Shown one piece after another: positions 27,051 through 35,668 of a stretch of 64,000 nt of DNA. This stretch comes from Pseudomonas rhodesiae (GTDB lineage: Bacteria; Pseudomonadota; Gammaproteobacteria; Pseudomonadales; Pseudomonadaceae). A program made the translations under genes and the position numbers. Below the pieces are notes generated by a model, which was given only the letters and a program-made list of their open reading frames with translations, searched no databases and had not been told where the DNA came from. The DNA lies in assembly GCF_007858255.1 (NCBI RefSeq), contig NZ_VFEU01000008.1:175323-239322 (forward strand). Direction: 5' to 3'. Within the stretch, counting starts at the first letter, position 1, and every line of letters starts with the position of its first letter.

Positions 27051-28433
27051 ATGACAGATCTTAGATATATTTTTTCGCAAAGAGATGATCTGCCTGACGC
27101 TTTATTTTCCATGCAGGGAAACAGTATCAACACAGAAAGTTCACCTTATCTTTTTTCTAATGCCTCACAAGGCGCAGTACTAGGCTTTTCGACTGAAAAT
27201 CTGGACTTGGGGTATACTTCTCCCTCCTTAGTAATTTTATCGACTACCAAGACCGCAGAGCTATTTGCATGGCTCAAGACCTATGCGACAGAGACATATC
27301 CACTAAGTCAGTTCGGCAGAGTCGTAAGCGCTGATGATTTTAAAGCAGTAGAAAGCCCTAAAAACACAAGTAACATTTATTGGAAAAGACCTGATCGATG
27401 GTCCTCAATAGTTATAGGGGAGATACTGGCACAGAGTGACTCTGATCCCATAGTCTCTATACTGCCGTTATCAAGAGCAAATGCAACCTTCTCTTTTGCG
27501 GTAGCAAAATCAGCAGTAGCTCATCGGAACGACTCAGTTACAGACGAGTGCATACGTAGACTCAAAATACTATCGTCAGACAAACGTTTTTTAGACAGAT
27601 CTTTATCACTAATAGACATCAATCCAGTATGGAGAAATCTAGGTTATTTGTGGGATAATTCTCAGGGCCTGGAGCAACTTCTATCGCTAATCACGGCGCC
27701 CTCCAATGAGCTTTTTGAGTCGCCTCATGTAACTGCTCGAAATACAGCTTTTACAGAGCTTCTGAGTGACTCCGTCGAACACAGAGTGCTGGCATTTCGG
27801 AATTTTTTAGGCGCGAATAACATAAATGAAAAGTCTTATAAAGACGACTCAAGTAAAGCTTTTGATATCGCGCTAGCTGCCTTTTTGGTAGGCCGTGGTA
27901 CTTCTCATGTTTTCTTGCTCAAAGAATCTGCACGCTTGTTTCCAGCCGTTTACGTTTGGTTTGGGTTATTCGCTGGACTTGCGGGCCCCATTTATTGGGA
28001 CATAGCTTGGGCGCGGGCAGCTAAAGGTATAGAAAAAACTCTGAATTCTAACTTTTCTTGGACCGAGTCATTGCCATGTGATATTTCTTGGCCAGAATAC
28101 TTATGGATTGCGTCCATTGATAATGAAAAACTTATTGCCGATATCCCTAAGCAACTACCTAAAGTATTGACAATTGAAGTTTTTCCGGGGGCGACCTGCC
28201 AACTTAGAATGAAGTCGGCAAACCCAATCCAGCAAAATCTTGACGTGCCGATTGAGAAACCTTTTGAAGAATCTGTATTTCCTCAAGCCGAGTTAGTATA
28301 CGATTTTATAAGAGAATTTATTAAAGTCTCGGACAAACATAAACTAGGCATAGATGTATCAACCATTGGCACCGACAATGCCAATATATCAAAACCTACT
28401 ACTCCTGCTAAGAGAAATAAACGCAACCGCTAA
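27051..28433 (+). CDS. Unknown protein, third gene of the kinase-helicase operon
   Basis: A 460-residue protein with no motif that I recognise. The N-terminal third is mixed. The middle (about 150-350) is helical, with a hydrophobic, aromatic-rich stretch (ARLFPAVYVWFGLFAGLAGPIYW, about 297-319) that could be a buried helix or a membrane contact. The C-terminus is a basic tail (KRNKRNR). It starts 3 nt after the helicase stop and is followed by a clear terminator. It could be the effector or the kinase substrate of this operon; that is guesswork from context. Confidence 0.7.
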   Translation: MTDLRYIFSQRDDLPDALFSMQGNSINTESSPYLFSNASQGAVLGFSTENLDLGYTSPSLVILSTTKTAELFAWLKTYATETYPLSQFGRVVSADDFKAVESPKNTSNIYWKRPDRWSSIVIGEILAQSDSDPIVSILPLSRANATFSFAVAKSAVAHRNDSVTDECIRRLKILSSDKRFLDRSLSLIDINPVWRNLGYLWDNSQGLEQLLSLITAPSNELFESPHVTARNTAFTELLSDSVEHRVLAFRNFLGANNINEKSYKDDSSKAFDIALAAFLVGRGTSHVFLLKESARLFPAVYVWFGLFAGLAGPIYWDIAWARAAKGIEKTLNSNFSWTESLPCDISWPEYLWIASIDNEKLIADIPKQLPKVLTIEVFPGATCQLRMKSANPIQQNLDVPIEKPFEESVFPQAELVYDFIREFIKVSDKHKLGIDVSTIGTDNANISKPTTPAKRNKRNR

Positions 28434-28448
28434 AACAGCACGCAGGTC

Positions 28449-28479
28449 GACCCCCTTAATCTTTATCGATTAGGGGGTC
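28449..28479 (+). terminator. Terminator of the kinase-helicase operon
   Basis: GACCCCCTTAATC and GATTAGGGGGTC form a strong stem (one bulge) 16 nt after the operon's last stop, followed by AGTTT. Confidence 0.75.
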
Positions 28480-28779
28480 AGTTTAAATCATGACTATTTT
28501 ATTTACAGGCACACTAACTTTAATTAGTGATTTCCTTTAAAACGCCTAACTACTGCTATCCTGACATCCCGCCCTCGCGTACTCTGATGCTATCTACACC
28601 CTCCAAAAAAAAAATTCACAACCAACCCGGCCGCACAGTCTCGCCGCTGGGCGTTCGAGGCGTCTGTCTGGCACGCCTCCCCTCATCAAATGGCAGAGTC
28701 CAGCCCCCCTGACAGAGCAGGTCTCCTGCGCGATGGCATCATCTAAACATATTTGGTTGAAATCGTAGCGGGAGCGATT

Positions 28780-29072
28780 ATGAAACGATTCATCCAAGGT
28801 AAGCCTCGGACACCATTCACCTTACTGTCGGAGTGCTTGGACGATTACGTAGTCGAGGAGAATCCAGTGCGCGTGGCCGATGTTTTCGTCGATGAATTCG
28901 ACTGGGGCGCACTTTGATTTGAGGGCGCCGATCCTGCCGCAACCGGCCGAACGGCCCACCACACAGCGAAGTTGCTGAAAATCTATATCTACGGCTACCT
29001 CGGATTCAGTCCACCCACAGGATTGAGCGCGAGGCCGACCGCAACGTCTAGTTGATGTGGCTAACGGGGCAT
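28780..29072 (+). pseudogene. IS1182-family transposase remnant (N-terminus only)
   Basis: The translation MKRFIQGKPRTPFTLLSECL, then DDYVVEENPVRVADVFVDEF, matches the characteristic start of IS1182-family DDE transposases. A TGA at 28915 interrupts the frame. Reading resumes as FEGADPAATGR and KIYIYGYL, and a frameshift leads to RIQSTHRIEREADRNV, a second stop and LMWLTG. The rest of the transposase and the far IS end are gone. It is evidence of an old insertion used as an assembly point between cargo modules. Confidence 0.82.
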
Positions 29073-29149
29073 TTTTGAAAAATGACAGACGCTATTCACA
29101 ATTTTCACTAGCGTCTGATTACGTTGATCCCGCTCCTAAGAAATCATCT

Positions 29150-29175
29150 AGCCCGCGCTGCCCACGCGGGCTTTT
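29150..29175 (+). terminator. Terminator-like hairpin
   Basis: AGCCCGCG and CGCGGGCT form an 8-bp GC-rich stem followed by TTTT. It lies in the gap downstream of the IS remnant and would insulate the following Pycsar operon from read-through. Confidence 0.6.
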
Positions 29176-29361
29176 CACAACCTGTATTGCTGATCATTAG
29201 CCAAGAGAAAAATTTCGGAATCCGCACGAACCAAACCAAATAGCCAATAAATTGGCGCCATTTTATAATTTTGACATTTTTTTGACCCTAGCTCTTGAAA
29301 GGCCATTTGCCACCCCCAGATAGTCTCTATCGGCGTTCATTTTCACAAGGACAAAAATTAG

Positions 29362-30285
29362 ATGACAAGCCCTCAGATGATTGACCGTTTTACAGGCTCG
29401 GCAGGCCGAGCCTCATTGATTGAAGTGCTTCTGGAGCAGCGCTTGGTTTTGGGAAAGGAGGATTTAGCAACACGGTTTGCCGAAGTTGGAGAACTCGTTC
29501 AGATTGAGAAAGATCGCGAATTCATAACGCAAGGGGACCAAGATTCAGACGTTTATTTCATCATCACTGGTGCAGTCGAAGTGCGAGTGCATGATCGCAA
29601 AGTTGCTACTCGCGGGCCACAGGATCATGTTGGGGAAATGTCTGCACTGGTGCCCACAGCGACCCGCTCTGCAACAGTCGTTGCTACGGAACTCACCTTA
29701 GCACTGAAGGTTTCTGCACAAGACTTCAAATCTGCGGCGGACAATCACCCGTCAGTCTGGCGTCATGTAACCAAGCAACTTGTGGAACGGCTTACCCAGC
29801 GAAATCAGCACGTGCGGCCGTCTCATGAAGCGGCGCTCGTTTTCATTATCTGTTCTACCGAGGCCCTGCCAGTAGCGCGAGAAATCCAAAACCAGTTTCA
29901 GCACGATAAGTTCTTCGTAAAAATTTGGACTGAGGGCACCTTTAAGGCATCGCAATACGCTCTAGACAGCCTTGAAGAACAGCTCGACGAAAGCGATTTT
30001 GCGATCGCTATCGTGACGCCTGATGACCTCGTTGAAAGCCGAGGGGAGGAGCAAGGTGCTCCGCGCGACAACGTCATTTTCGAGCTTGGACTTTTCGTCG
30101 GCCGTCTCGGCCGCCCTCGTTCATTTCTCGTTGAGCCGCGTGGCGACGAGGTACGGCTTCCGTCAGACCTCAAAGGCATCACTACTATCGGATACAGCAC
30201 GCGCTCGGCTCAGGATTTGGCCTCGCGTCTTGGCCCTGCCTGCAACCAAATGCGAGAAATTTTCAACGAACTGGGCCCGAAGTAA
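29362..30285 (+). CDS. pycTIR: Pycsar effector: cyclic-nucleotide-binding domain fused to a TIR-like domain
   Basis: A 307-residue effector. Residues about 40-150 are a cNMP-binding domain, with the phosphate-binding cassette GEMSALVPTATRSATV. Residues about 157-300 are a TIR-like nucleotide-binding domain of the CAP12/PF10137 kind, with FIICST at its start and the likely catalytic glutamate in NVIFELGLFVGRLG. In described Pycsar systems such effectors are activated by cCMP or cUMP and destroy NAD+. It is encoded directly before the cyclase gene. There is no CD-NTase nearby, so this is Pycsar rather than CBASS. Confidence 0.88.
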   Translation: MTSPQMIDRFTGSAGRASLIEVLLEQRLVLGKEDLATRFAEVGELVQIEKDREFITQGDQDSDVYFIITGAVEVRVHDRKVATRGPQDHVGEMSALVPTATRSATVVATELTLALKVSAQDFKSAADNHPSVWRHVTKQLVERLTQRNQHVRPSHEAALVFIICSTEALPVAREIQNQFQHDKFFVKIWTEGTFKASQYALDSLEEQLDESDFAIAIVTPDDLVESRGEEQGAPRDNVIFELGLFVGRLGRPRSFLVEPRGDEVRLPSDLKGITTIGYSTRSAQDLASRLGPACNQMREIFNELGPK

Positions 30286-30357
30286 TTTCCAGGGACCTGC
30301 CTTAAGGCTGCTTCAAATAAATGGTACGCAGAATTCGTACCGATTGGGGAGAGGATA

Positions 30358-31908
30358 ATGAGCAAGAACTGGAACCATAATCGGGCGCTTGAGCACATCA
30401 ACAAAAAACTGAAAGACGTAGAGAGTGTCACTATCAAAGACTATGTTCGCGACATGTCGTTGGTATCGATTCCGACGAACGTTGCGTATAGGGTTGATGG
30501 TGTGCACCTTTACGCGGATATCCAAAATCTGAGCGACATGCTAAACATTACGGCGGTCGAAGGTACAGATTGTCATAAACGGACGCTGCGCTTCCTGGAC
30601 CAGCATTACCGAGCGGTTAAACGCATTCTGGACCGTGTTGACGGGCGTCGTGTGGACTTCCACAGCCAACGTCTGCATGCGCTTTTCACCAAACCCTACA
30701 ACAGCGAGACAGACGCAGAGAAGAAGCGCGTGCAGCGCGCAGTTGCCACCGCGCAACTGATCGTCGATGTTCTAGCTGAGACGGGCGATGATGATCAACA
30801 AATTCCAGCTGCGAAGGTTCGTATCGGCATCGATAGTGGCTTGGCACTAGCAGTCAATAACGGCCGCAATGGTTATCGTGAACCCCTATTCCTTGGCGAT
30901 CCGGCGAACCATGCTGCCAAACTTGCGAGCAACAATACCACCCGCGGCATTTATCTCACCAATGCGGCCCGAGCGGCTGTAGACCTTAAAGAGGTAGACG
31001 CCCCTGAAAAGTCGCCTCTCTCTAAGGATGAGGTAAAAGTTTGCCAGGACGCTGCGAAGCTTGATGTGACCGCAGAAAACATCGTGGAAGAGTGGCGCGA
31101 GGATTTGAAAGAGAACCCCATCGGCAATTTTCAGTTTTCGCGTCAGACACCACCGCTCTGCGACATGGACATCATGGCGCTCACGCCTGCCAATTCTAAA
31201 CGGCAGGATATGGTGAGCCTGTATGCGGATATTGACGGCTTCACGGCCTACGTTGCCGATAACATCGAAGACAACGCACAGGATGTAGTCCGTACGCTGC
31301 ACGTGCTTCGAGCAGAAATGGAGCGGGTAGTAACGTCCGATTTTGAAGGGCGTCGAGTGCGGTTCATCGGTGACTGCATCCAAGCGCTCACTTGCGAGGG
31401 TACAGCGCAGAACACTGATGAAGAAAAATCTGTGTCCGAGTCCACGCGGCTCGCGGGTGCACTGCGAAGCAGCTTCAATCTCTCTATTGATCGACTGAAG
31501 GAGTTCGGATACGAAAGCGGCAAGCTAGGGCTGGCCATCGGTTTTGACCTCGGCCCAGTTTCAGTTACTCGCCTAGGACGGCACGCTGATCGCATACGCT
31601 GCGCGATTGGTCGCAAAGTCATTGAGTCGGAGAATCGTCAGTGCGCCTGTAAGGGTGATGAAACTGCAATCGGCCAGGCGGCATATGACGCTGGCTCTGA
31701 AGCGGTAAAAAAGCTTTTTGGTACTCGTAAAAAAGTTGCCAATCTAGACTACGTAGAAGCCACAGAAGCATTGGCTGACGATGGGGATGAGTCGGCAAAG
31801 AATGCTCGTGTGGCTGCTTATGCTGGCTCTCCTGCAATCATCAAGTCAGACGAGCGCGTTGTTGAGCCTTACATGACTGGTGGGCTTGAAGAAGTAGGCT
31901 TGCGTTGA
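30358..31908 (+). CDS. pycC: Pycsar pyrimidine cyclase with tandem cyclase domains
   Basis: A 516-residue class III nucleotide cyclase. The C-terminal domain has the metal-binding YADIDGFTAY and the later FIGDCIQAL. The N-terminal half looks like a second, degenerate cyclase domain (VHLYADIQNLSDML, then RVDFHSQRLHALF). The pair could form a pseudo-heterodimeric active site within one chain. The partner TIR effector suggests that the product is cUMP or cCMP; cUMP is known for a TIR-linked Burkholderia system, so that is my guess. It overlaps the following E2-like gene (TTGA). Confidence 0.87.
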   Translation: MSKNWNHNRALEHINKKLKDVESVTIKDYVRDMSLVSIPTNVAYRVDGVHLYADIQNLSDMLNITAVEGTDCHKRTLRFLDQHYRAVKRILDRVDGRRVDFHSQRLHALFTKPYNSETDAEKKRVQRAVATAQLIVDVLAETGDDDQQIPAAKVRIGIDSGLALAVNNGRNGYREPLFLGDPANHAAKLASNNTTRGIYLTNAARAAVDLKEVDAPEKSPLSKDEVKVCQDAAKLDVTAENIVEEWREDLKENPIGNFQFSRQTPPLCDMDIMALTPANSKRQDMVSLYADIDGFTAYVADNIEDNAQDVVRTLHVLRAEMERVVTSDFEGRRVRFIGDCIQALTCEGTAQNTDEEKSVSESTRLAGALRSSFNLSIDRLKEFGYESGKLGLAIGFDLGPVSVTRLGRHADRIRCAIGRKVIESENRQCACKGDETAIGQAAYDAGSEAVKKLFGTRKKVANLDYVEATEALADDGDESAKNARVAAYAGSPAIIKSDERVVEPYMTGGLEEVGLR

Positions 31909-32675
31909 GCACAGCACTTCACCTACTTACGCAGATTGCTCCCGATTACGGGGGCTCCTGCGCTCAATTTCCCAACCAAGCAGGCATTTTGAAGTTGCCT
32001 GTTCAACTGGTTGATGGCCGGACAATACCTTATGTCTTAGAACTTCGCGATTTAGACAGTATTGTTTCGGTACGTGAGGAGATTTCCGAGCACTTACCTC
32101 CATTTTGCCCGGAAAGGCACATCAACTCAGACGGCACCTTCTGCCTAAATTACTCACCAGTTCATTCTTTAACGATTGAGGACGAAGCGACGGCTCGCGC
32201 CTGGATGGAGACCGTTTACAAGTTTTTGAAACTACAGGAGAGAGCGAAGGGGCTGCGCAAGTGGCCAAACGACAAGGCTTGGGCACATGGCAATGCTGCG
32301 CGCCATCAGATGCGGGTGCAGGCGGCTGTAAAAGTACTGGGTAAAAACCTGGCGAACGCGCAGTCCTCGCGCTTGCTTACGGTTAGGCGTAGGTACTCAA
32401 AGGGCCGTGCAATTCTTGAATTGCTCCAAAATGGTGAATGCCTATACCGAGTTTGGGAAGCTACAAAAAAAGTCGCGAATCACAGCAGGAAATGCATCTG
32501 CGGAATTTCAGGGCGACGACGTCCTAAAGCGCTCCGAAAATGTCTTGACCATGCAGCGCAAGCAGTAGAGCTAGTGCTAGCTCTGTATGAATGGGACCTG
32601 GAAGAAAAGCGTTACTGGGACATTATGCAAAATAAGATTTGCTGTGGAACTTGCGATAACTGTCCGCTCGCTTGA
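31905..32675 (+). CDS. E2-like (ubiquitin-conjugating-fold) protein in the Pycsar operon
   Basis: A 256-residue protein. The segment CPERHINSDGTFCLNYSP (68-85) resembles the E2 active-site region (HPN...G..CL), which makes Cys80 the likely catalytic cysteine. The C-terminal third is basic and cysteine-rich (CICG near 198; CCGTCDNC at the end), perhaps a zinc site. The TTG start overlaps the pycC stop, and no ATG fits. No E1, JAB protease or ubiquitin-like gene is near. It may be an accessory or regulator of the Pycsar pair, like Cap2-type conjugation in CBASS, but this is inferred. Confidence 0.65.
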   Translation: MSTALHLLTQIAPDYGGSCAQFPNQAGILKLPVQLVDGRTIPYVLELRDLDSIVSVREEISEHLPPFCPERHINSDGTFCLNYSPVHSLTIEDEATARAWMETVYKFLKLQERAKGLRKWPNDKAWAHGNAARHQMRVQAAVKVLGKNLANAQSSRLLTVRRRYSKGRAILELLQNGECLYRVWEATKKVANHSRKCICGISGRRRPKALRKCLDHAAQAVELVLALYEWDLEEKRYWDIMQNKICCGTCDNCPLA

Positions 32676-32982
32676 CCAACAGTGATACTGCGTCCGACCT
32701 GACCGCCATTCATGAAAAAAAATTCCTGTGATTCACCGCGCTGATTTAGATAGAAGCAGTTCACCGCAGTAGTCGGAGCATTCGATTAGCAACGATCGTA
32801 TCAATAAGCCTGCATTTCAAAAGACGTAATGAATGAATGCCGGTGGCGAGCCAAGATGACGACATAGTAGCTTCCGGCACTTACAGTTTCATGGGTAGAG
32901 CTATGACCTCCAATGGCGAATAAAACCACGGCTCCCGACGATTGATCACTCTCGCAATAAGGCTCAACCACGCAAGAGAGAG
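32676..32982. other. Non-coding gap
   Basis: About 300 bp after the Pycsar operon. I see no gene, strong hairpin or repeat. Confidence 0.5.
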
Positions 32983-33300
32983 CTAGATGGATTCTATCGA
33001 TACCAACTCAAAATATCTAAATTTATGCTTCTTCGCCTCGGCCTTCGCTTCCTGCTCAGCAATAAGCGTACTCAGCGTACTTGCTTCGTAAATGAAGGTC
33101 TCTACTTTACCCTCGAACTGAGAGGTAACACTGAGTGTCACTCTCAACTTTGGAGAGCGAGCTGTCGGGGCCCGCCGGGCTTTCGACGTTTGCTGTTGCT
33201 CTGACTGGATCCGTAGATCATGAGATTCCGGCGCTACCTCAGTGATCGTCGTGCCGAAAAGCGCATGGCGCATTTCTTCTTCGCTCAAATTCTCTTTCAT
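32983..33300 (-). CDS. Small hypothetical protein
   Basis: A 105-residue protein of unknown function. The N-terminus is acidic (KENLSEEEM), the centre basic and serine/threonine-rich (SKARRAPTARSPKLR), and the C-terminus helical (LIAEQEAKAEAKKHK). No SD is clear at the ATG. The even codon pattern suggests a real gene, but I recognise no domain. Confidence 0.5.
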   Translation of the reverse strand: MKENLSEEEMRHALFGTTITEVAPESHDLRIQSEQQQTSKARRAPTARSPKLRVTLSVTSQFEGKVETFIYEASTLSTLIAEQEAKAEAKKHKFRYFELVSIESI

Positions 33301-33550
33301 GCAAATGTCTCGTATGCTTTGGCTGAATGACCATTCATAAGTGGTGAAAGACTCAGGGGCGTACCATTGTCCTCAGAAGGCAACCCAATTGATAGGATTT
33401 GTACGCATTCTAACTGAAAACCTAGGCGACTTGATGGAGGGCTCAAAGACACAATCTAAGAAACGATAGGGGATATTCTATTCAGGTAGGCTTCGTTTCA
33501 CCGCTGTAAGTACTACCGTTGACCCTCGAAAATATTAGTCACGCCTACCG

Positions 33551-34057
33551 TCAGCATAGCTCGTCCGGATCTGCTTGAACGTTATATGTCAGTAGCAGCT
33601 CATTAAGCGCTCCGACAATCCTCGGCTCACGTACGAGTTCCAGCGCCGTGTACGATACCGCCACTGCCACTTTTAAAGACTCTAAATGTAGGTCTCGCGG
33701 ATCAAATGGCCATACTTGAATGCGCGTAACCGACAGGTCTCTAAAGTCGTAATTCGATACCATTACTGCCTTGGATGAAACTTCATTCCAACGATGCAAT
33801 GATAATCCATAGGTCTTTTGCCGCATGTCGGCAAGCATTGTAAATTTGTCGAGGAAACTATCTCCCACATGGACGTGGCCATCGCTATTAAAATCACGCA
33901 CGTAAAAATCTGCCAATCTTGGGGACGAAACTAAAGCCTTCAACACTCGTAGGGGACTGCGCCCGTCCTTTAGTACATACTCTGCCTCAAAGTGTCGTTT
34001 TAATCGTGCAATCAAATCCGGATGATTTGCCATTATCAGTGTCGAAAAATCTGCCAT
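33551..34057 (-). CDS. Hypothetical protein, last gene of a three-gene island operon
   Basis: A 168-residue soluble protein without a motif that I recognise. It starts 12 nt after the preceding gene on the same strand. If the gene before it is an antitoxin-like protein, this one could be its partner, but it does not show RES-toxin motifs. The 250 bp beyond it (33301-33550) look empty. Confidence 0.55.
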   Translation of the reverse strand: MADFSTLIMANHPDLIARLKRHFEAEYVLKDGRSPLRVLKALVSSPRLADFYVRDFNSDGHVHVGDSFLDKFTMLADMRQKTYGLSLHRWNEVSSKAVMVSNYDFRDLSVTRIQVWPFDPRDLHLESLKVAVAVSYTALELVREPRIVGALNELLLTYNVQADPDELC

Positions 34058-34069
34058 GTGAATTCGTCC

Positions 34070-34747
34070 TTAGATTAATGCGTTGCGTTCAATTCGACCG
34101 ACGAGATCAGCGAGAAGTAGATATTCTTCCTCAGTTATGAGGTCTTTGGGCGCCTTGTTACCCAGCTGAGGATTTTTGCGAGCCCACCATTCACAAGCCT
34201 TCCCGACATTATCTTGGAACAAGTCAACAGTTTGAATTATGACGTTTTTCTGCACCTCTCGTGTGGTCCGATCCTCATCAGTAGATGCTGTAGCGTGGGA
34301 ACCCGAGTTGAATACATCCATAAGCACTTTTTGCTTACAGCGTCCCCAAGCACCATCAAGTGGACCGTCTAACACGATCCCCTCCGTACTCTCTACCAAG
34401 TACCGGGGTGCTTCTCCACGGCCGCTATTAAAACGTGTTATACGCGTCACGACCCCTAGCTGACTATCTGGCTTAAGCGGAGAGTCATCAATGCAAGCCG
34501 TGATCAACTGGATTTTCTCAATCCGGCGGCCTTTATTCTTTCCACTCAAGGTCCGATCGAGCCCCCCAATACTGGAAGTCATAATCATTTTAGAGGTGGG
34601 GCTACCCAAAAAATTATCGGCCGGTAAGTGCTCCCTTACATAGAACCAGGGCATGCCTATCGGGTGTGACACACAATGCCAATTTTTCTTGTTGCCATCG
34701 TGACAACCGGCCACGCTCAGAGCGTCATCGGAATTAGTCTGGAACAT
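34070..34747 (-). CDS. Unknown protein with a ParS/MbcA-like C-terminal segment
   Basis: A 225-residue protein. The C-terminus (WWARKNPQLGNKAPKDLI, then TEEEYLLLADLVGRIE) resembles the toxin-binding end of Xre/MbcA/ParS antitoxins, where LG..P..LL and a final helix are conserved. The first 150 residues are not an HTH of that family; they look beta-rich, with CH and WHC motifs near the start. Middle gene of an apparent operon. A toxin-antitoxin role is only a suggestion. Confidence 0.5.
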   Translation of the reverse strand: MFQTNSDDALSVAGCHDGNKKNWHCVSHPIGMPWFYVREHLPADNFLGSPTSKMIMTSSIGGLDRTLSGKNKGRRIEKIQLITACIDDSPLKPDSQLGVVTRITRFNSGRGEAPRYLVESTEGIVLDGPLDGAWGRCKQKVLMDVFNSGSHATASTDEDRTTREVQKNVIIQTVDLFQDNVGKACEWWARKNPQLGNKAPKDLITEEEYLLLADLVGRIERNALI

Positions 34748-34781
34748 ACTTACCTCTACTTGGGGTTATGTCGCCCAACAT

Positions 34782-35177
34782 TCAATCCGGATTTGCGGCA
34801 CGGCAGCTAGGGCATAACACTCGAACATAACCTTTCTTCCCTCGCGCCAACTGACCCTTATTGCCGCACATTTCGCATACGCCATAGGACATAGCTACGA
34901 CTGCGGCAATTACACCCTGCGAATACTCGTCCGTTGTCGAAAATGCACATCTGAGAATCCCCATTTTCTGTTTTATCTGGCATGCCACGATCTGATCGAC
35001 ACCCGCCCGATCAACATGAACTTGCAACTCTCGGCAAAGCGAGTAGATCAAAAACCACCACCCGTCACCGCAGTCAATCCCCCACAAATAGTCCTCAGGA
35101 TCACTCCCAGTCACGCCAAAAATCTCTGGGAAAATTTTCAGCAGGTCTCGCTCCAGCTCTGTCTTCAAGTTGCTCAC
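34782..35177 (-). CDS. Hypothetical protein with C-terminal zinc ribbon
   Basis: A 131-residue protein. The N-terminal 90 residues contain WGIDCGDGWWFLIYSLC, and the C-terminus is a zinc ribbon with CEMC and CPSC pairs about 20 residues apart. Proteins of this layout are frequent in mobile elements; the function is unknown. First gene of a leftward operon with the two following hypotheticals, and divergent from the XRE regulator. Confidence 0.6.
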   Translation of the reverse strand: MSNLKTELERDLLKIFPEIFGVTGSDPEDYLWGIDCGDGWWFLIYSLCRELQVHVDRAGVDQIVACQIKQKMGILRCAFSTTDEYSQGVIAAVVAMSYGVCEMCGNKGQLARGKKGYVRVLCPSCRAANPD

Positions 35178-35290
35178 CTATCACGTCAGTAATATTGACA
35201 CTTAAATAATTTAGTTAAATTAAATCATCAAAATTTGAATAGCCGAATTCGCCGCAACTCATAGGAAGTCTGGAAATTATCAAATATTCG

Positions 35291-35304
35291 CACGCTATAG
35301 CGTG
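35291..35304. promoter_or_regulatory. Palindromic operator candidate upstream of the XRE gene
   Basis: CACGCTATAGCGTG is a perfect 14-bp palindrome. A further half-site (TTAGCGTGCA) follows at 35312-35321. The site lies in the 184-bp gap between the leftward operon and the XRE gene, about 60 bp before the XRE start, as expected for an autoregulated operator. Confidence 0.55.
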
Positions 35305-35361
35305 TAGTGCTTTAGCGTGCATTGTTGCCATATCTCCCTTTTGTTGTCCAGGGGGAATTTT

Positions 35362-35637
35362 ATGGATATTTCAGAGGCGCTAGCAGTAGCAATCAAACGA
35401 GTGCGCTTGGCGCGCAACATGACACAAGAGGATTTTGTGGGTATCAGTGGTCGGACATATATTTCTGAACTTGAACGGGCCGTCAAAAATCCTTCGCTCG
35501 CAAAGATAGATAGCATCGCTGTGCGGATGGGCGTTCATCCACTGACATTGCTAGTAGCATGTTATGAGCTGAAAGACGGAGTCGCGCCAGCGGAACTGCT
35601 GAAGACGGTGCTGACAGAGCTGCCAAACCTCGCTTAA
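35362..35637 (+). CDS. XRE-family helix-turn-helix regulator
   Basis: A 91-residue DNA-binding protein. The HTH spans about residues 8-62: VRLARNMTQEDFVGISG, then RTYISELERAVKNPSLAKID. A short C-terminal helix probably mediates dimerisation. The ATG at 35362 follows GGGGGAA at good spacing; the longer reading is rejected. Small controllers of this size often autoregulate through palindromes and control neighbouring restriction or mobile-element genes. It is divergent from the three-gene operon and may regulate it. Confidence 0.8.
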   Translation: MDISEALAVAIKRVRLARNMTQEDFVGISGRTYISELERAVKNPSLAKIDSIAVRMGVHPLTLLVACYELKDGVAPAELLKTVLTELPNLA

Positions 35638-35640
35638 AAG

Positions 35641-35668
35641 AAGCTGTCAGAGCATCAATGACAGCTTC
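35641..35668 (+). terminator. Hairpin after the XRE gene
   Basis: AAGCTGTCA and TGACAGCTT form a 9-bp stem a few bases after the XRE stop. A T-run is lacking. Confidence 0.55.

Larger units (their letters stand above)
28434..29361. other. Gap between kinase operon and Pycsar operon
   Basis: About 930 bp without an intact gene. It holds the operon terminator, a decayed IS1182-type transposase start (28780-29072), a 7-bp-stem hairpin (GACGCTA at 29088 with TAGCGTC at 29109) and a terminator-like hairpin at 29150. The segment 28500-28780 shows nothing that I can assign. Confidence 0.6.

Noticed and set aside
29362..32675. A CBASS system
   Set aside because: There is no CD-NTase; the cyclase is class III and the effector has a cyclic-mononucleotide-binding domain, which fits Pycsar.
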